From Hyaloperonospora brassicae (Eukaryota > Oomycota > Peronosporomycetes > Peronosporales > Peronosporaceae), in contig CANTFL010000174.1 of assembly GCA_947650285.1 (NCBI GenBank), positions 1-64,000 on the forward strand: a DNA stretch of 64,000 nt, written 5' to 3'. Shown here one piece after another: positions 31,901 through 42,509 of this stretch. Position numbers and translations under genes: made by a program. A model generated the notes under the pieces. The model worked only from the letters and a program-made list of their open reading frames with translations, did not search any database and had not been told where the DNA came from. Each line of letters opens with the position of its first letter. The first letter of the stretch is position 1.

Positions 31901-32670
31901 AAACTCCCACCAGGCGACTCGTCTGCAGTGTGTTTCCTCTGTGGCGTTCCGTTTTGCACACTCTTGTCGCTCATTCTCCTCAACAACGAGCGCTGTGTAG
32001 CGACTGACTCCGACACCGGGTGCTTCAAATACCATTCCAACTGATCAGTCACATACTCGCGCGTACATTCCTCCACCAGCAGCTGCAGCTCTCTCTTGTC
32101 AACCTGTAGAATCTTCCTCCGCACGTGCACAGGCAACTCCGCCAGAATGCGCCGATTCTCTGTCAATTCACGTAAATACAACGCAGGCGTCTCGTCCTGT
32201 CGAGCCAACACCGCAATCGGAACAGCGCGAAGCTCTCGAAACTCAATGTATGGAAACGTCTGCTCCAGCACACGCGGCAGATCGCTCTGCGGCAAGTCGG
32301 CAATACGCAGCAGCATCTCTTTCTTCATCTGGTCCAGCAACGAATGGTACAAACTCGTGCGCGGCACGCGTAGTAGATCCAGCAGCTGCATCGCTGGCGT
32401 CAACTTCGTTCGTGGCTCTGTCTGTTTGCCTTCGCGCTCGCTCTTGCGCGCAAACAGCTGCGCGTGGGCCTCTGCGACGCCGTGCGCCGTCTGGAACTCT
32501 CGGATGGCCACCTCAATGTTCGGCGCTGTGCTCAGCAGCTCCTTGACCGCAGCGCCCCCCCGAGCGCCAATGAGCAGCTTCTTCTCGACCACAGACGACG
32601 TCGACATGCAACGCGGCAGTTTGAGCTTCAGGCGCAGCGCCTGAGCGTCGCCTACAGCCGCGTCGCCCAT
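28924..32670 (-). CDS. NELF-B/COBRA1 homologue with internal bromodomain
   Basis: Single exon of 1248 aa from ATG 32670 (MGDAAVGDAQ). The ORF stays open upstream only because it reads through a GA repeat in the leader. Residues about 40-230 and 310-415 follow the pattern of NELF-B (cofactor of BRCA1), a subunit of the negative elongation factor that pauses RNA polymerase II: LLDLLRVPRTSLYHSLLDQM, then DPLHKFIWFLDRAL. Residues about 434-530 are a bromodomain with a ZA loop (VPKYRDIIKDPMDLLTM, P475-D477) and the acetyl-lysine Asn (MTFNP, N511). NELF-B resemblance resumes at about 590-870 (ADVALVLSDPIVKQL, PLLLRTMVDFRVYYAF). Residues about 968-1248 are an acidic, T/S/E-rich disordered tail. Animal NELF-B is about 580 aa and has no bromodomain. 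The protein is expected to be nuclear. Confidence is high for the bromodomain and moderate to high for NELF-B. Confidence 0.82.
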   Translation of the reverse strand: MGDAAVGDAQALRLKLKLPRCMSTSSVVEKKLLIGARGGAAVKELLSTAPNIEVAIREFQTAHGVAEAHAQLFARKSEREGKQTEPRTKLTPAMQLLDLLRVPRTSLYHSLLDQMKKEMLLRIADLPQSDLPRVLEQTFPYIEFRELRAVPIAVLARQDETPALYLRELTENRRILAELPVHVRRKILQVDKRELQLLVEECTREYVTDQLEWYLKHPVSESVATQRSLLRRMSDKSVQNGTPQRKHTADESPGGSLWNVSSHVPSSADAANSSPSAASGFGGKRCPSYSPDERRRNNPALMKLVDMFGDSEALYLSTLEIWRGFLVGANIPGGAVINHPKEYVDYVSLLGAMRNDLANLQRDKTTALLRTDPLHKFIWFLDRALKNHTLEIAQLHELLGFIGRLRTSDLPTDKKFRKKSSAEEEEESFEVVLGPPAVEELLAVLDKIAKLDVRLIFAEPVPDDVPKYRDIIKDPMDLLTMRRKAKRGKYKTLEAFVLDFNLMIRNCMTFNPDTTIFYKEGKRIGKRGNEIIERNATALRGEPQRIRSKKRRKMGTGPTSEALSMLTSSGVVTIKDFGDVDQSGMIPEGLCDEQLADVALVLSDPIVKQLICDALMKNLVTCWQTKELPTDNLICRALVQLLQIGNPSSVRRMIRKQDYVLRAPQVVTMRVVLPLLLRTMVDFRVYYAFTVNLERDAKVAAKGDVLSAVLWNNVLRASSAIRAIAKSFAVQCLVDRQIDAGSKLLHYLLLAEEESLLRDRVLLHAVTEVVLEQVRVAAASVGSNNSSDVGSASAENGEVTMTLSEQLRALEVWKHIVDRFFVDVLAERIHVARKATGSSVKFAEGAIEQIEDGHNAVASGAASSKKRKRQQVVRSFPIPVFHEKTVMMLWSLFAMVEKEGSATGVDAMITSYLMKTLKVLRVNCLCIEEFEALWNSSVFGGCRYYYELMLAKCPVVQTELFATLPSDVKTGDSTVQEEKLEATAGTETHGVDDDAERTHMAATVDPVAQGTEADARRTTTTDTVNRAMQGADSDIDSTAGGSAAVTLDDVKVETGESSGPERCVDMRNGVQGDDAGLAPTGDATNVEIRSEDASPEVATKLTGVQGASIEASGADNVDPHLVPSTTSNVVGHSIETAKTDAESVAEHNCESDVKMERADDNFELKGGNTTTGIEVYASVVADTPAQASETSDGSTAPARMQSRADQDVSNNASVSVDTDDSPKKVVVKLEAIREEQRKEQKGEYTERG

Positions 32671-32684
32671 GATGCTACAACGCG

Positions 32685-32751
<67 letters not shown>

Positions 32752-33063
32752 ATCAACAAGTGACTGGACAGGGCGCACACTCACACTCACTATGAGCGAC
32801 ACTGGCAGCGCGTAGAAAGGGAAAGACACGAAAGGGGGCGCGGGGAAAAGGGAAACGTCGGGGGGTGCCGACGAGCGCGCAAATTGCAAAGTCATCGGCT
32901 CGGCGGGTGCGGCAGGCGCAGAGTGAATGTTTTGACAGTCGCTTTGTACCAAACGCACCAGCAACGAGGCCAACGTACTTAAGCGACGAGTCCGCACCGC
33001 ACGCGTTTCCCCGCCAGCCACAAACGAACGCGCGCGCGCATCGAGTGCAGACGTCCGCGCGAT
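32671..33063. promoter_or_regulatory. Divergent promoter region, NELF-B-like and NAA10
   Basis: The start codons at 32670 (-) and 33064 (+) are 393 bp apart and head to head, so both promoters and 5' UTRs lie here. It contains the CT repeat and a GC-rich half near NAA10. No TATA box is evident. Confidence 0.6.
32692..32748. repeat. (CT)n/(GA)n microsatellite
   Basis: About 28 CT units lie 22-78 bp upstream of the NELF-B-like start, in its probable 5' UTR. On the minus strand it reads GA and produces a spurious Arg-Glu repeat in frame with the gene. Confidence 0.95.
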
Positions 33064-34012
33064 ATGGTGTCGATAAGGAACGCGACGGTACGACGCCCGC
33101 CCGGCCGCGTGAGCGAGCGATAGACGTAGCACAGTGGCCCCCAGCGCGTGTTGCAGACACTGTAGCGACTGCACAGGCAAAACCTGCGGATCGGATCGTG
33201 CAGGTGGGCTCACCTCTGAGTTGTGGTACATGTATACGTATACACCTGGCAGGCAAATGACCTGCTCGAGGTGCAGAACTCGAACCTCTGGTGCCTGCCC
33301 GAGAACTACCAGATGAAGTACTACTACTACCACATCATGACGTGGCCCCAGCTGCTCTACGTCGCGGAGGCTCGCGGTGGCAAAATCGTCGGCTACGTGC
33401 TGGCCAAAATGTGCGTCAGCGAGGGGAGAGGCGATTCCATATGAGAGGGACACTGAAGGGATGTGTTGTGTGCAGGGAGGAAGAAGCGTCGGTGCCCCAC
33501 GGCCACATCACGTCGCTGGCAGTGCTGCGTACACATCGCAAGTGTGGACTCGCTACGAAGCTCATGCAGGCAGCCCGTACGTCGCTGTGCCTGCTTTTAC
33601 GTGCGAGGTATTGGCTCATTGAGGCACACGTGCTCTATTGCCTTGTCGTGTGATACAGAACGAGCGATGGTGGAGAGTTTCGGCGCCGAGTACGTGTCAC
33701 TGCACGTGCGTGAGAGCAATGTGGCTGCTATCCACCTGTACCGCCGAACGCTGAAGTACCAGTACGTTGTAGGAGACACAAGAGATGGCCATGACAGTAT
33801 CTGATGTTGTTCCGTGTCGTGCATTTGGCTGTGTGTGTTGTCGTAGGGTGTACGACATTGAAAAGGCGTACTACGCGGATGGCGAAGATGCGTACGACAT
33901 GCGTCTGCCGTTCACCGATAAGTGCAATCAGGCATTTTCTTCGCAGGTAAACCGTTTGAAAAAAGTGCTGGCGGAGAAAGATGCCAAGGCCGCTGAGGAA
34001 ACGGCAGCTTAG
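33064..34012 (+). CDS. NAA10: NatA catalytic subunit, N-alpha-acetyltransferase 10
   Basis: Five exons (33064-33087, 33253-33410, 33476-33576, 33659-33761, 33847-34012) give 183 aa. All introns are GT-AG and all joins keep frame. NAA10/Ard1 with NAA15 acetylates the N-termini of nascent proteins after Met removal at the ribosome. The sequence is strongly conserved: [50 protein letters not shown] (with the acetyl-CoA-binding R/Q-x-x-G-x-G/A type loop, RKCGLA), [17 protein letters not shown] and [13 protein letters not shown]. The first exon is only 24 nt and was found because it restores the family N-terminus. Shorter than human (235 aa) because the acidic tail is missing. It diverges from the NELF-B-like gene. 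Confidence 0.93.
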
Positions 34013-35995
34013 CTGACTGGTGGGAGAGGGTAGTGGACAGTCGATAGCACGACGCGCTTGGCTTGTAGACACCTTATCGCTCGATTGAGCTGTAAGAAAG
34101 TGGTGGTGAAGAGAATGATTGCATCGACGGTCTGAGGTCTCGTATGGTGACCGCCGCGTCGACATGTTTGCAGGCGATGAACCTCGTTGTCCCGTGCGTT
34201 TTCTCACCCTACCAGCATTGATGAGGATTGCGGCAATCGGAGCTGCGCGTTCTTGCGGCTATGCGTATCGCGTGATCCACGATCTTTCTGGGATTGTACT
34301 GGTCAGTTTTGAGGGCAATGTCCGTCGAGGTACATTCATTGTTGCAGTATCGCTGCTCCGGAGCGTCGAGCTGGCTATCGTGCAAGGACATGGTCCAATG
34401 TTTGGAGTGTGGAGCAAACGACTGGGCCACAGACACCATATCGCTAACAATATCGAGTCTGCTGAGGCTGTGTGCATTGTCAAGAGATCTCGGCTGTTGC
34501 GAGAGCAGGCGTCGTTGCTTCTCGCGCTGGGCCCTACAGCTGCCCACAATGTGATTGCCACCGAGTTGTGATGCATCGTCTTCAGCGCCAGCTTTTTCCA
34601 ATCGATGACTTGTCTCTGACGCCCCGACTGAAGGAAGTACCATACACTTTATGGTAAGGCAATGCTGAGTCCGAGGAACAGTTTGGCGGTCTGCGTTTCA
34701 AGTTGACTTTGCGTTTGCAAAATAAAACCAAGCGCTGACTTGTTCTCGTCTACCCGAGACGTTTACCAGCGTCACCATCCACCCACCTGATGCTGCAACT
34801 GTAAAGATCGAGTCAATCGAGCCGACGATCGGCTGGTTCCAAACTCGGTGCAAAGGGTTGTGAAAATTCTAAGCGCACATACGTCGAGAAAGTAGGACCC
34901 TACTTGCTCATCGACTCCGCCTGGCCATGGCTTTCGGTGGTTTGCTCTTTCGCGGACGTAATGTGCACGAACGCCTTCTTGTGAGTCCTTTACAAAAGCG
35001 TCACAACGTACTACGAAGAAGCGTTTACCACTGCGAAGCGCAAGTTCCTCAGTTTCGCATACACTCGTTGCAAAGCAGACCATCCTGACTACATGCGTTG
35101 TAAACCATATAGTTGCAACTCATGACAGCCGTCGCCGCAAGTTTACCACCGGTTTTTCGCATCCTCAGCGTCCGAAGGCTTTGTACGTAGATCCAGCCAT
35201 GGCTAAACTTGTGCTGAGGGAGTAGCTGAAGAAGCAAAACGAAGAGCACGCAGCGTACGAGTCAGGCAGGAACTATTGCCCTCCACGCCACAGATGCGTC
35301 TCACTAGGTTAGTGCATGCAAACGAGAAGGCGCTATGATAGAACCTGTGGGAACTGCACCATTTTGTGACCCAAGACGTTGCACGAAGTAAGCGCGCTGC
35401 CTGTAGCCAGTGCGAAAGTCAAACGTAGCTCGACCTTTGTTTATGCCTCGACACCCCATCCTGCAAACTGATGATGGGTTGATATGGGCTCGAACAATCA
35501 TCGCTACAGTTCCGCAGTACCACTAGAAGCTGGATCATTGCCGTGACCAAACTGCAAGATGCAGCATTATCTTTCTCACTGCCGCTATTTTGCTTTACCC
35601 CACGCAAAAGAACACAAATGCCGTCGAAGCGATGAAGTTGAAGCCCTATCAAAGCACCGAGCCACACGCCCATCGAGTTCCAGTAACTTGCATGATAACG
35701 TTTGGACTTAGCGGCTACTACTTCTATCGTACTGAGGTGCCCACATCAATCGTCTTGCTGCTCGCCACAGCTATCGGCCATGGTTCGCAATGCATTTCAC
35801 CATTTTGCATCGATAGCACCCACACACGTCATCAACGTTGATGCTTCGAATAATAAACAGTAGATTAGATGTGCGATGTCGTGACATCAGCTACACTGGA
35901 CGTTATCGTATCCCTTGAATGAAGTCAGGAACACCTGTCTAAGCTCCGACTGCTTTCGTCGCGACACTTGACTAGTAAATAAGGCTGTAGTTCGT
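34013..35995. other. No gene recognised; possible decayed coding sequence
   Basis: 34119-34571 (+) is open for 150 aa without known motifs. Between 34740 and 35850 the plus strand gives protein-like pieces interrupted by stops (for example NLWELHHFVTQDVARSKRAA near 35340-35400), suggesting a decayed gene or transposon of unknown kind. No RNA gene is seen. Confidence 0.4.
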
Positions 35996-38142
35996 TCAAC
36001 TACTACAACTTGACAAACGCAGTGCGCTGTCCACGAAATCGACAGACATCGGAGACGAAGCTTCGAGAATAGGCACAAACTCCTCGCTCAGCTTGTGGGA
36101 CTCAGGACCTTCTTCATCGTCTTCCTCATCCATCAGAACGTTGTTACTCTCGCGAGTCAGAAGGGTCGCAATTGTTGGAGTGAACTGCATCCGTGACGAA
36201 TCCAACTCAAGTCCATCGTGCTCGTCACCCTCCTGATCGCTCTCATCGTCTGACATGGAATAAGGCCTCTCTTCGATCGCCGCAAGCTGTTTCTTTTGCT
36301 GTTCCATCCGCCACTGTTGCCGCCGCTGCTCATGTGCTTTCTCCAATTTGACGTCATCACTCTCCTCATCTCCACTTTCGCTGTCTCCAAAGCTGACCCG
36401 AGAGCTATCACGTGGGTCAAAAATACTGGAGGCCACGCTTGATAGCGCAGTCGACCCAGATCTGTGCTTTAGCGACTCTTTCGTCGTGCTGACGGGGCCC
36501 CATCCATCGTCATCATCATCAAAGTCCATTCTGGAGCTCTCGCGAGAGTCGGAAATGCTCGATAACACGCTCGATTTTGTACAGTTGTCTATCGAACTCA
36601 TGTTCGAGCTACATCGGTACACACACTCGTCCAAGTCGTCGTCGTCGTCTTCTCGGAGATGCCGTTGTCCGTTCTCAGGCAGCTTTACTGTCCTCGGTTC
36701 TCGCGAGACATTAGCAATTTTCGCCTTCGAGTATTCTATAAAAACAAGTCACAACCACATATTAACAACCAACCCTTCAGCCTCTTCATACCAAGCATCC
36801 AAACGAGCAAACACCGACTGAACTCACCTAATTCGGATCGCCTCATCCGCGTGTACGATTCCATAGCACCAGGTGTCACCAAAGGAGACAAAGTCGGCCC
36901 CTTTGCCGCTCGTCTGTCCATCGCGAAGCTGGAATCCACATCGCAAAAGACCGATCCGTCTTCACTCGACGATCGCTCGCGTCTTGGAGACACGATGGGC
37001 GAGGCCGACTCATCGCTCGCAGGATTCGAGTCATCATCGATAGACTCGCTCGATGTCGCACTGCTGCTATGGTTCCGAAGCGATCGACGTGGTGTCGACA
37101 CCCGCTTCAAGCTGTTGTCCTTGTCGCTGGCCAAGCGGCTACTGCTGCTTCGACGGCTGCTGCTACTACTGCTGCTGTTGGTACTGCAGCTGCTCGCCAA
37201 TGCTGTATTCGTCAGAGGTCGTCCATCAAACCGCCGGGCAGAGCGATGGTACTTGTGGCCACGTCTGGACGACTTCCGCGACCGCGCCGCGATATCCTCC
37301 AGCGTCTCTTCGCCCGGGACACTCAAGTGCGTATCCCGGTCCTGCGACCTGCAGGTATCAGGAACGTTACTGTCCTGTCCACTGGATGTCGACGCGTCCA
37401 CAAGTCGCAGCTGCAGTCGAATGCGTCCAGCGTACTTCGTCCCGCGCTTCAAATCCACCCACCGATCGAGCGTTGGGGCCCCCAAAGTCACCACGTGCTT
37501 CAACGACAACGAACACGCGCCAATAGCAGAGGAAGCCATGAGACGCGCCGTCTTGACGCGAATGCTCAGCACGTCTTGATCAAAGTTCTCCACGGGAATG
37601 TCAAACCGCTCGTTCCAGACCAGAGGCTGCGCGCGTGTGGTTTTCCGGGTCTGTGTCTTGCGGACGCTCGTTGTAGTGGTGTCCAGCCGCTGGTTTCCCA
37701 CGTGGTGCCCCGACGCAGCTAAGAGGCTGCGACTGCTACAATTGTTGTTGCTGCTGCTGCTGCTGTGACTACTACTGCTCAAGTGGGTCCTATTGCTGTT
37801 CATACTACGACTTCTACCACTACCGCTACTATTGAGACTACTGCTACTGCCAGTGCTGCTGCTGGAGCCAAACGACGAGTGCAAGAGACCCGCCAAACTG
37901 TGCGACGAAGCAGACGACGTGAGCTGCTGCGTGCGGCGCGCGAACGAGCTGCTGCCGTGGAGCATCTCCGTGTGGCCCACGTAGACCTTACAGTACGTGC
38001 CGTGGGTCGCTGCGACGTGCTGGAGCCCTTCCGCCGCGTAGACGCGGAGCAGCAGGCGATAGGAACGTGTCGACGGCTGCGAGTGGGCGAAGTACGACGA
38101 AATGGACGCCGGTCGACGGGCGTCCATTGGTGCCAGCGACAT
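35996..38142 (-). CDS. C2-domain protein with serine-rich insert and acidic tail
   Basis: Two exons (38142-36828 and 36735-35996) give 684 aa. The 92-nt intron has GT-AG ends and the join reads RRSELEYSKAKI. A C2 domain begins at residue 27 (YRLLLRVYAAEGL), is interrupted by a serine/asparagine-rich low-complexity stretch at about 65-155, and resumes at about 175-250 (LVWNERFDIPVENFDQDVLSIRV). C2 domains bind membranes, often with calcium. The usual Asp cluster is not clear here, so calcium binding is doubtful. The C-terminal half is serine- and acid-rich and repeats a short SSRM/V-x-F motif three times (for example DSRESSRMDFDD and DPRDSSRVSFGD), which may be a docking motif. No enzyme domain is seen. 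Confidence 0.75.
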
Positions 38143-38375
38143 TGAACAGCCCAGAATGACCGGAGCGCGGCGAGGGCAACAGCGACGACAGCGACGACAG
38201 CGACGACCACGTGACGTGCCTCGTGTTTATGTCTTTGACTCTCTCGCTCGCTCGCGCGCGCGCTCGTTCGTTCGTTCGCCCACTCGTTTGCGCGCTCTCT
38301 CTCTCTCTCTTGCGGTAAGACGAAGAAGAAGAAGAAAGAAAAAGGTCTGTCAGTCAGTTGGTCAGTTGGTCTGTC

Positions 38376-38391
38376 GCTGTCTGTCTGTCGC

Positions 38392-38455
<64 letters not shown>

Positions 38456-38456
38456 G
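38376..38456. repeat. (CTGT)n microsatellite
   Basis: About 18 tandem CTGT units with a few interruptions, 230-310 bp upstream of the C2 gene start. ORFs reading CLSVCLSV from it are spurious. Confidence 0.95.
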
Positions 38457-38668
38457 CTTTGTTTGTCCGTCCGGCCGTTCGTTCGTCTGTTAGGTGAGCG
38501 CTCGCTCGGTGTCATTTCGAGCGTCGGCTCGTGTGTGCGATCCGATTGTTCGACAGCGAGCGATCCTTTCAGTAGGAAGACGGACGGAAGGACAACCGGA
38601 CAAACGTAGGGACAAACGTTGGGACAAGCGAACGTCTATACGGACGAAGAGGGAACGGTCGAACGAAT

Positions 38669-38726
38669 AGAGAGAGAGAGAGAGCGAGCGAGCGAGAGAG
38701 AGAGAGAGAGAGCGAGAGAGCGAGAG
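38669..38726. repeat. (GA)n/(GAGC)n microsatellite
   Basis: Alternating GA and GCGA units. The SLSLSL-type ORFs on the minus strand come from it. Confidence 0.9.
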
Positions 38727-39791
38727 TCGAGTTGAAACGAAGAGTTGAGCATTGCACCGACACGAGATATGGCTCTCTCGGAGAGATAAAGTGCGCTCGA
38801 GCTCGGGCTGTGTCAATGCGTTTCGATAGTCGGCTACCGATTCGGTCGGTCACTTCCTATGTAGCAGACGAGCGATTTTCATAGCTATGTATGTCCACGT
38901 AATGGCCACCTGCTACCACAACAACAACGCACTCGTACGTGCTATGGATGTGAGCAACAGCCGTCGTGCGCCGACCTGGTGCTGTCTCCTATTGTGCCCA
39001 CGCAGCGCGTCGATCCTCTTTCTAGTCGGCCGCAGCCGTGTGCGTCACGCAGTCGCTCGTGCCTTCGCTCACTCGCTCCGGTCAACTTACCGCCTGCAAT
39101 GTCCCCACGCGGTCCCGTCCATCGTCGATCATCGCTGCAACTGGACGTTTCCACTGCCCGCGAGAACGCTAAACGCTTCCCGGCCGAGCGACCGCCGCTG
39201 GATGTTCCCAGTCGTTCGTCGACGCACTCACCGCACACGCTGCTCTACAACACGAGTCGATCGACGTCGCACGTCTCGTGACGAGCGGAGCTGTTCGTGC
39301 GCGCCGTTGAGTGCGTTTCCAGCTGTGCTTCAACAGCCGTTTCGAGGTAAGACGCGAGCGGCGGCGCGGGCCGTCGTAATCATAGGGCACACGCCCCGCT
39401 GACCACGTGGAACGAGTACCCACGAGTTCTTACCGCACACACATTCGTGGCGGACGTTTCTGCGTTTCGATGGCAGTAGCGCTCACTGAATGGCAGTTGG
39501 CCCGTCTCGTGTCTCCTGTATCGTCGTGTTGACTCACGCTCGTGCCCGACAGACGCACGCGCGAGTGCTGCCACGTGAAGAAGAACGCGAAGAAGAAGAC
39601 GGAGAAGATGGCGACTGCCTTTCGTCTTGACAGCGCTTTTTCTGGTGGCTGTTTCGTAGCCACATGTGTCGGGGAGCGGAGATGGGCACAGACGATCCCT
39701 ATAGCTCTAGCTATACAGTCCTATAGGTGGGAAGCCGTCGTCGTCGTCGTCGTCCATCGACTGCTGCTACTGCTACTTCCTGTCCAACCGC

Positions 39792-41643
39792 ATGTACCGC
39801 TGCTACCGACTGGCGCATGGGCGACCACGTCACGACGACGCTGTAAAGGAGGCGCCCTATTGCCTCGTGTGTCGTCGATCGAGCGCCGGCGCGTGGCGCA
39901 AGCACCTTTACTCCCGCACACATCAAGAGGCCGCGCACGGGTTCCTTCTGTTTGAGGGGCACCGACTGGCGGCGCTCGCGCGTGACGCGAACGCAGTGCC
40001 AGTTGCCGCCTGTGCCTCGTCGTGGCGCTGTGTCTTTTGCGCCGTTGCAGTGCCCCGAGCCGATGCGTTGGCACACGTTGGCACGAAGCGCCACCAGCGA
40101 CGGGTTGGGGGCTTTTGCCGACGGTATCGCTGCGATGCAGACCGACAGATGCGGACCCAACTGTGGCTGCAGACGATGCAGCCAAGTCGAGAGGTACGCG
40201 AAGATGAACGACGGCACGTATCATTTGTACTACTGGACGCACTACTACTGCTGATAGTACTACTATTGCTGCTGATAGTACTATCGCGGAGGCGAGCACT
40301 ACTGGACTGCTAGTCGTCTGACGCTAGTGCTTTGACTGTTGCTGCCAGTAGCTTTTGTTGCTCGTGCCACTACTGTCAGTGTCGGCACTGAGAATACGAT
40401 TCGTAGTCATGCCGCTGCCGGATATACTACTGCTTTCGCTACGCTTGCTCTCGTATGTCATGCACGACTGACTACAGCTCTGTTGTGTCTGTCTGTGCGT
40501 GAATGGAAGCTCGAGACGGTAGCAAGCAACACAAGTGATCAGGACAATCCGTTACACCAAGAGGGGAAAATTCATTCCCAGGTGAAGGACGCGACGAGTG
40601 AGCGCGTTGCAGCTTTTCTGTCGTCCGCAACGTCGAGACTACAGGAGGTGGAGACCGAGAGAAGGAGGAGACAGGTGGATGAGTGTTTTGCCACGGCTAC
40701 TTGCACTGCTGCTGCATCTCAGCAACAACGACAGGATGAAGAAGTCCTATTTGGCCCATTGATGGATCACGCGCTGGCTGGGGATTGCAAGACGGTCGTG
40801 TCGGCTGACGGAGTGGTGCAGAACCCCGTCGGACGGCATGAAGGTAGACGCGTGTGGGGCGGTGGGATCGTAAAGCTGCGCAAGACTGAGTGCATGCTGT
40901 GGCCGATCGATCGCTTGGTGAAAGAAGAGCAGAGGGAGCAGTCAGCAGAGACGCAGCAGACGGAGACGAGTGGCCACGTCCTTACACATCGAGTGACTGA
41001 GCTCGCTCGAAGTCGAGGATGTAGTTCCATTGCCTCTGTGTCGTGGGGTGCTAGCGTCGGAAACATACACAGTGCAGCCGTGCCGCCATGGATGGTGCAG
41101 ACGGAAGAGGAGTACAAAAAATGCAATCAGAGAGACCAGGGGGCGCCAGTACGTGGCATGGTGATCAGTCAGCAGCAGCAGAGCAAGGGTCTGACGGAAG
41201 CGAAGAGGAGAGACATCTTTGCAGTGCTTGAGTCGAAGTCCGAGTGTGGTCCAAACTGGCTGCCGAACTTTGGTGGCGTTTGGGAAGAAGGGCCTCGCTC
41301 CAAGACAAAGCAAGCGTTTCGAAGAGCAGGAAACGTGGGAAACAATGTAAGTGCTCGAGATGAAGCTGGGAAGTTGAAGTGCAGTCCGTCGAACGTGCCG
41401 AGGCAGACATTGACTGCACGCATAACGCCTGCGATTTCTCAAAAGCCTTTACGCTTACCAATTCGACAGCCAGCTGCACGACAACAGTCCGTTGTGGAAG
41501 TGAAGCAAGAGGTGAGAACTGCGTCAGCTCGTGAGACGGTGGATTCGGACGAAAGCAGCGCGTGCGCTCTGGATGCAAAGAAGCAGTTGCTGATGGCTCA
41601 AAAAGAGCGTCTACGAGCAAGGATGGCGGCGAGAAAGAGGTAG
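39792..41643 (+). CDS. CENATAC/CCDC84 homologue (minor spliceosome)
   Basis: Provisional model of two exons, 39792-40193 and 40582-41643, phase 0, GT-AG, 487 aa. Two C2H2-like zinc fingers lie near the N-terminus: C24, C27, H38, H44 in YCLVCRRSSAGAWRKHLYSR and C80, C83, H95, H101. The C-terminus has the family signatures VGNIHSAAVPPWM (about 292) and NWLPNFGGVW (about 359). Human CENATAC (CCDC84) is a component of the minor (U12-type) spliceosome. The intron contains an unusual tract of repeated CTGCTGATAGTACTA units (40240-40290). The start ATG 39792 is the first after an in-frame stop at about 39708, but an additional 5' exon cannot be excluded, and another acceptor is possible. Confidence 0.75.
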
Positions 41644-42509
41644 CAATGACTCAATGCCGTGTGTTTGGTGCCGCTGATCCGTCTACTTGCTTCTTACCGA
41701 AACACGGCAGTGATTAGTCTGGTTGATCATATTGTGACGAGTCGGATTCCTATCCGCGCGAATCGGTATGGAGATGCACACGGAGTGCAGAAGTCGACCA
41801 TACTGATGCGAGACGGCTTCTTCTAGACTAGTGAGGGACGTTCGTATCGGGACAAAACGTCGTGTGTAAGTCAAGCGAAGGGAATGTGTCAATGCACGTG
41901 TGCGTTACCACGTAAAGGCGATATATCACATGGTGCAATGCCTCTTTGTGGAATAAGGCTACCTTTACCTCGAGCAGGATACTGGGCTTTGTAACCATAG
42001 TAGAGGGCGTTGCCTCATTCGGCGCCCTTATTTCGAGCATACGAAGCTAGGCCCGGCTGGAGACTGTCATGCACATCGGTGCTCTCGCTTGGACAGATGA
42101 AGTTGATTCGTTTCGGATCGTTGCATGTATCCGTGTTTTCTCTTCAAGCCGGTTGTACTTACTACTCCCAGGTTTAGTCCCTTATCTTGTGATTACCTGT
42201 AACGTAATGTTCTTCTGACAAGAACGATATGGTCGTGCATGGGACAATCGTCGCCTACCACCGTAGATCTACCGTCCAAAGAACTTTCTCTTCTTACCCT
42301 CTAATATCCGAAATCAACAGTTCATGTATTCGTAAATGTTTGGTAAGTGTGGAAGTACCAAGGGCTACTTGTGTTCGAGAATAGCTAATCGCCTTTGACC
42401 CATTTGTTCAGCTAAGGTCTACTGAAACCCCTCAGTGAAACGTTCAACACTTGTTATAAATGACACCAGTAGCTTCGCGACTAGCGATATAGGGTATGCA
42501 CAGCATTAT
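41644..42509. other. No gene recognised
   Basis: 3' flank of the CENATAC-like gene up to the family D LTR. Nothing recognisable on either strand. Confidence 0.45.

Larger units (their letters stand above)
38143..39791. other. Divergent intergenic region with microsatellites
   Basis: It separates the C2 gene (-) from the CENATAC-like gene (+) and holds two microsatellites. A plus-strand frame at 39090-39281 (MSPRGPVHRRSSLQLDVS) looks protein-like and is followed by a GTAAGA donor-like site near 39351, so a small unmodelled gene or upstream exon is possible. Confidence 0.4.

Noticed and set aside
33223..33444. NAA10 starting at 33223
   Set aside because: That frame begins with GTG and runs through the intron acceptor; the 24-nt exon at 33064 restores the conserved N-terminus with correct phase.
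32753..33453. Upstream extension of the NELF-B-like ORF to 1509 aa
   Set aside because: It reads through the GA repeat (Arg-Glu run) and antisense to NAA10 exons. The start at 32670 precedes the first conserved residues.
38143..38880. Several ORFs rich in CLSV, SLSL or RARS repeats
   Set aside because: They are translations of CTGT and GA microsatellites with no independent support.
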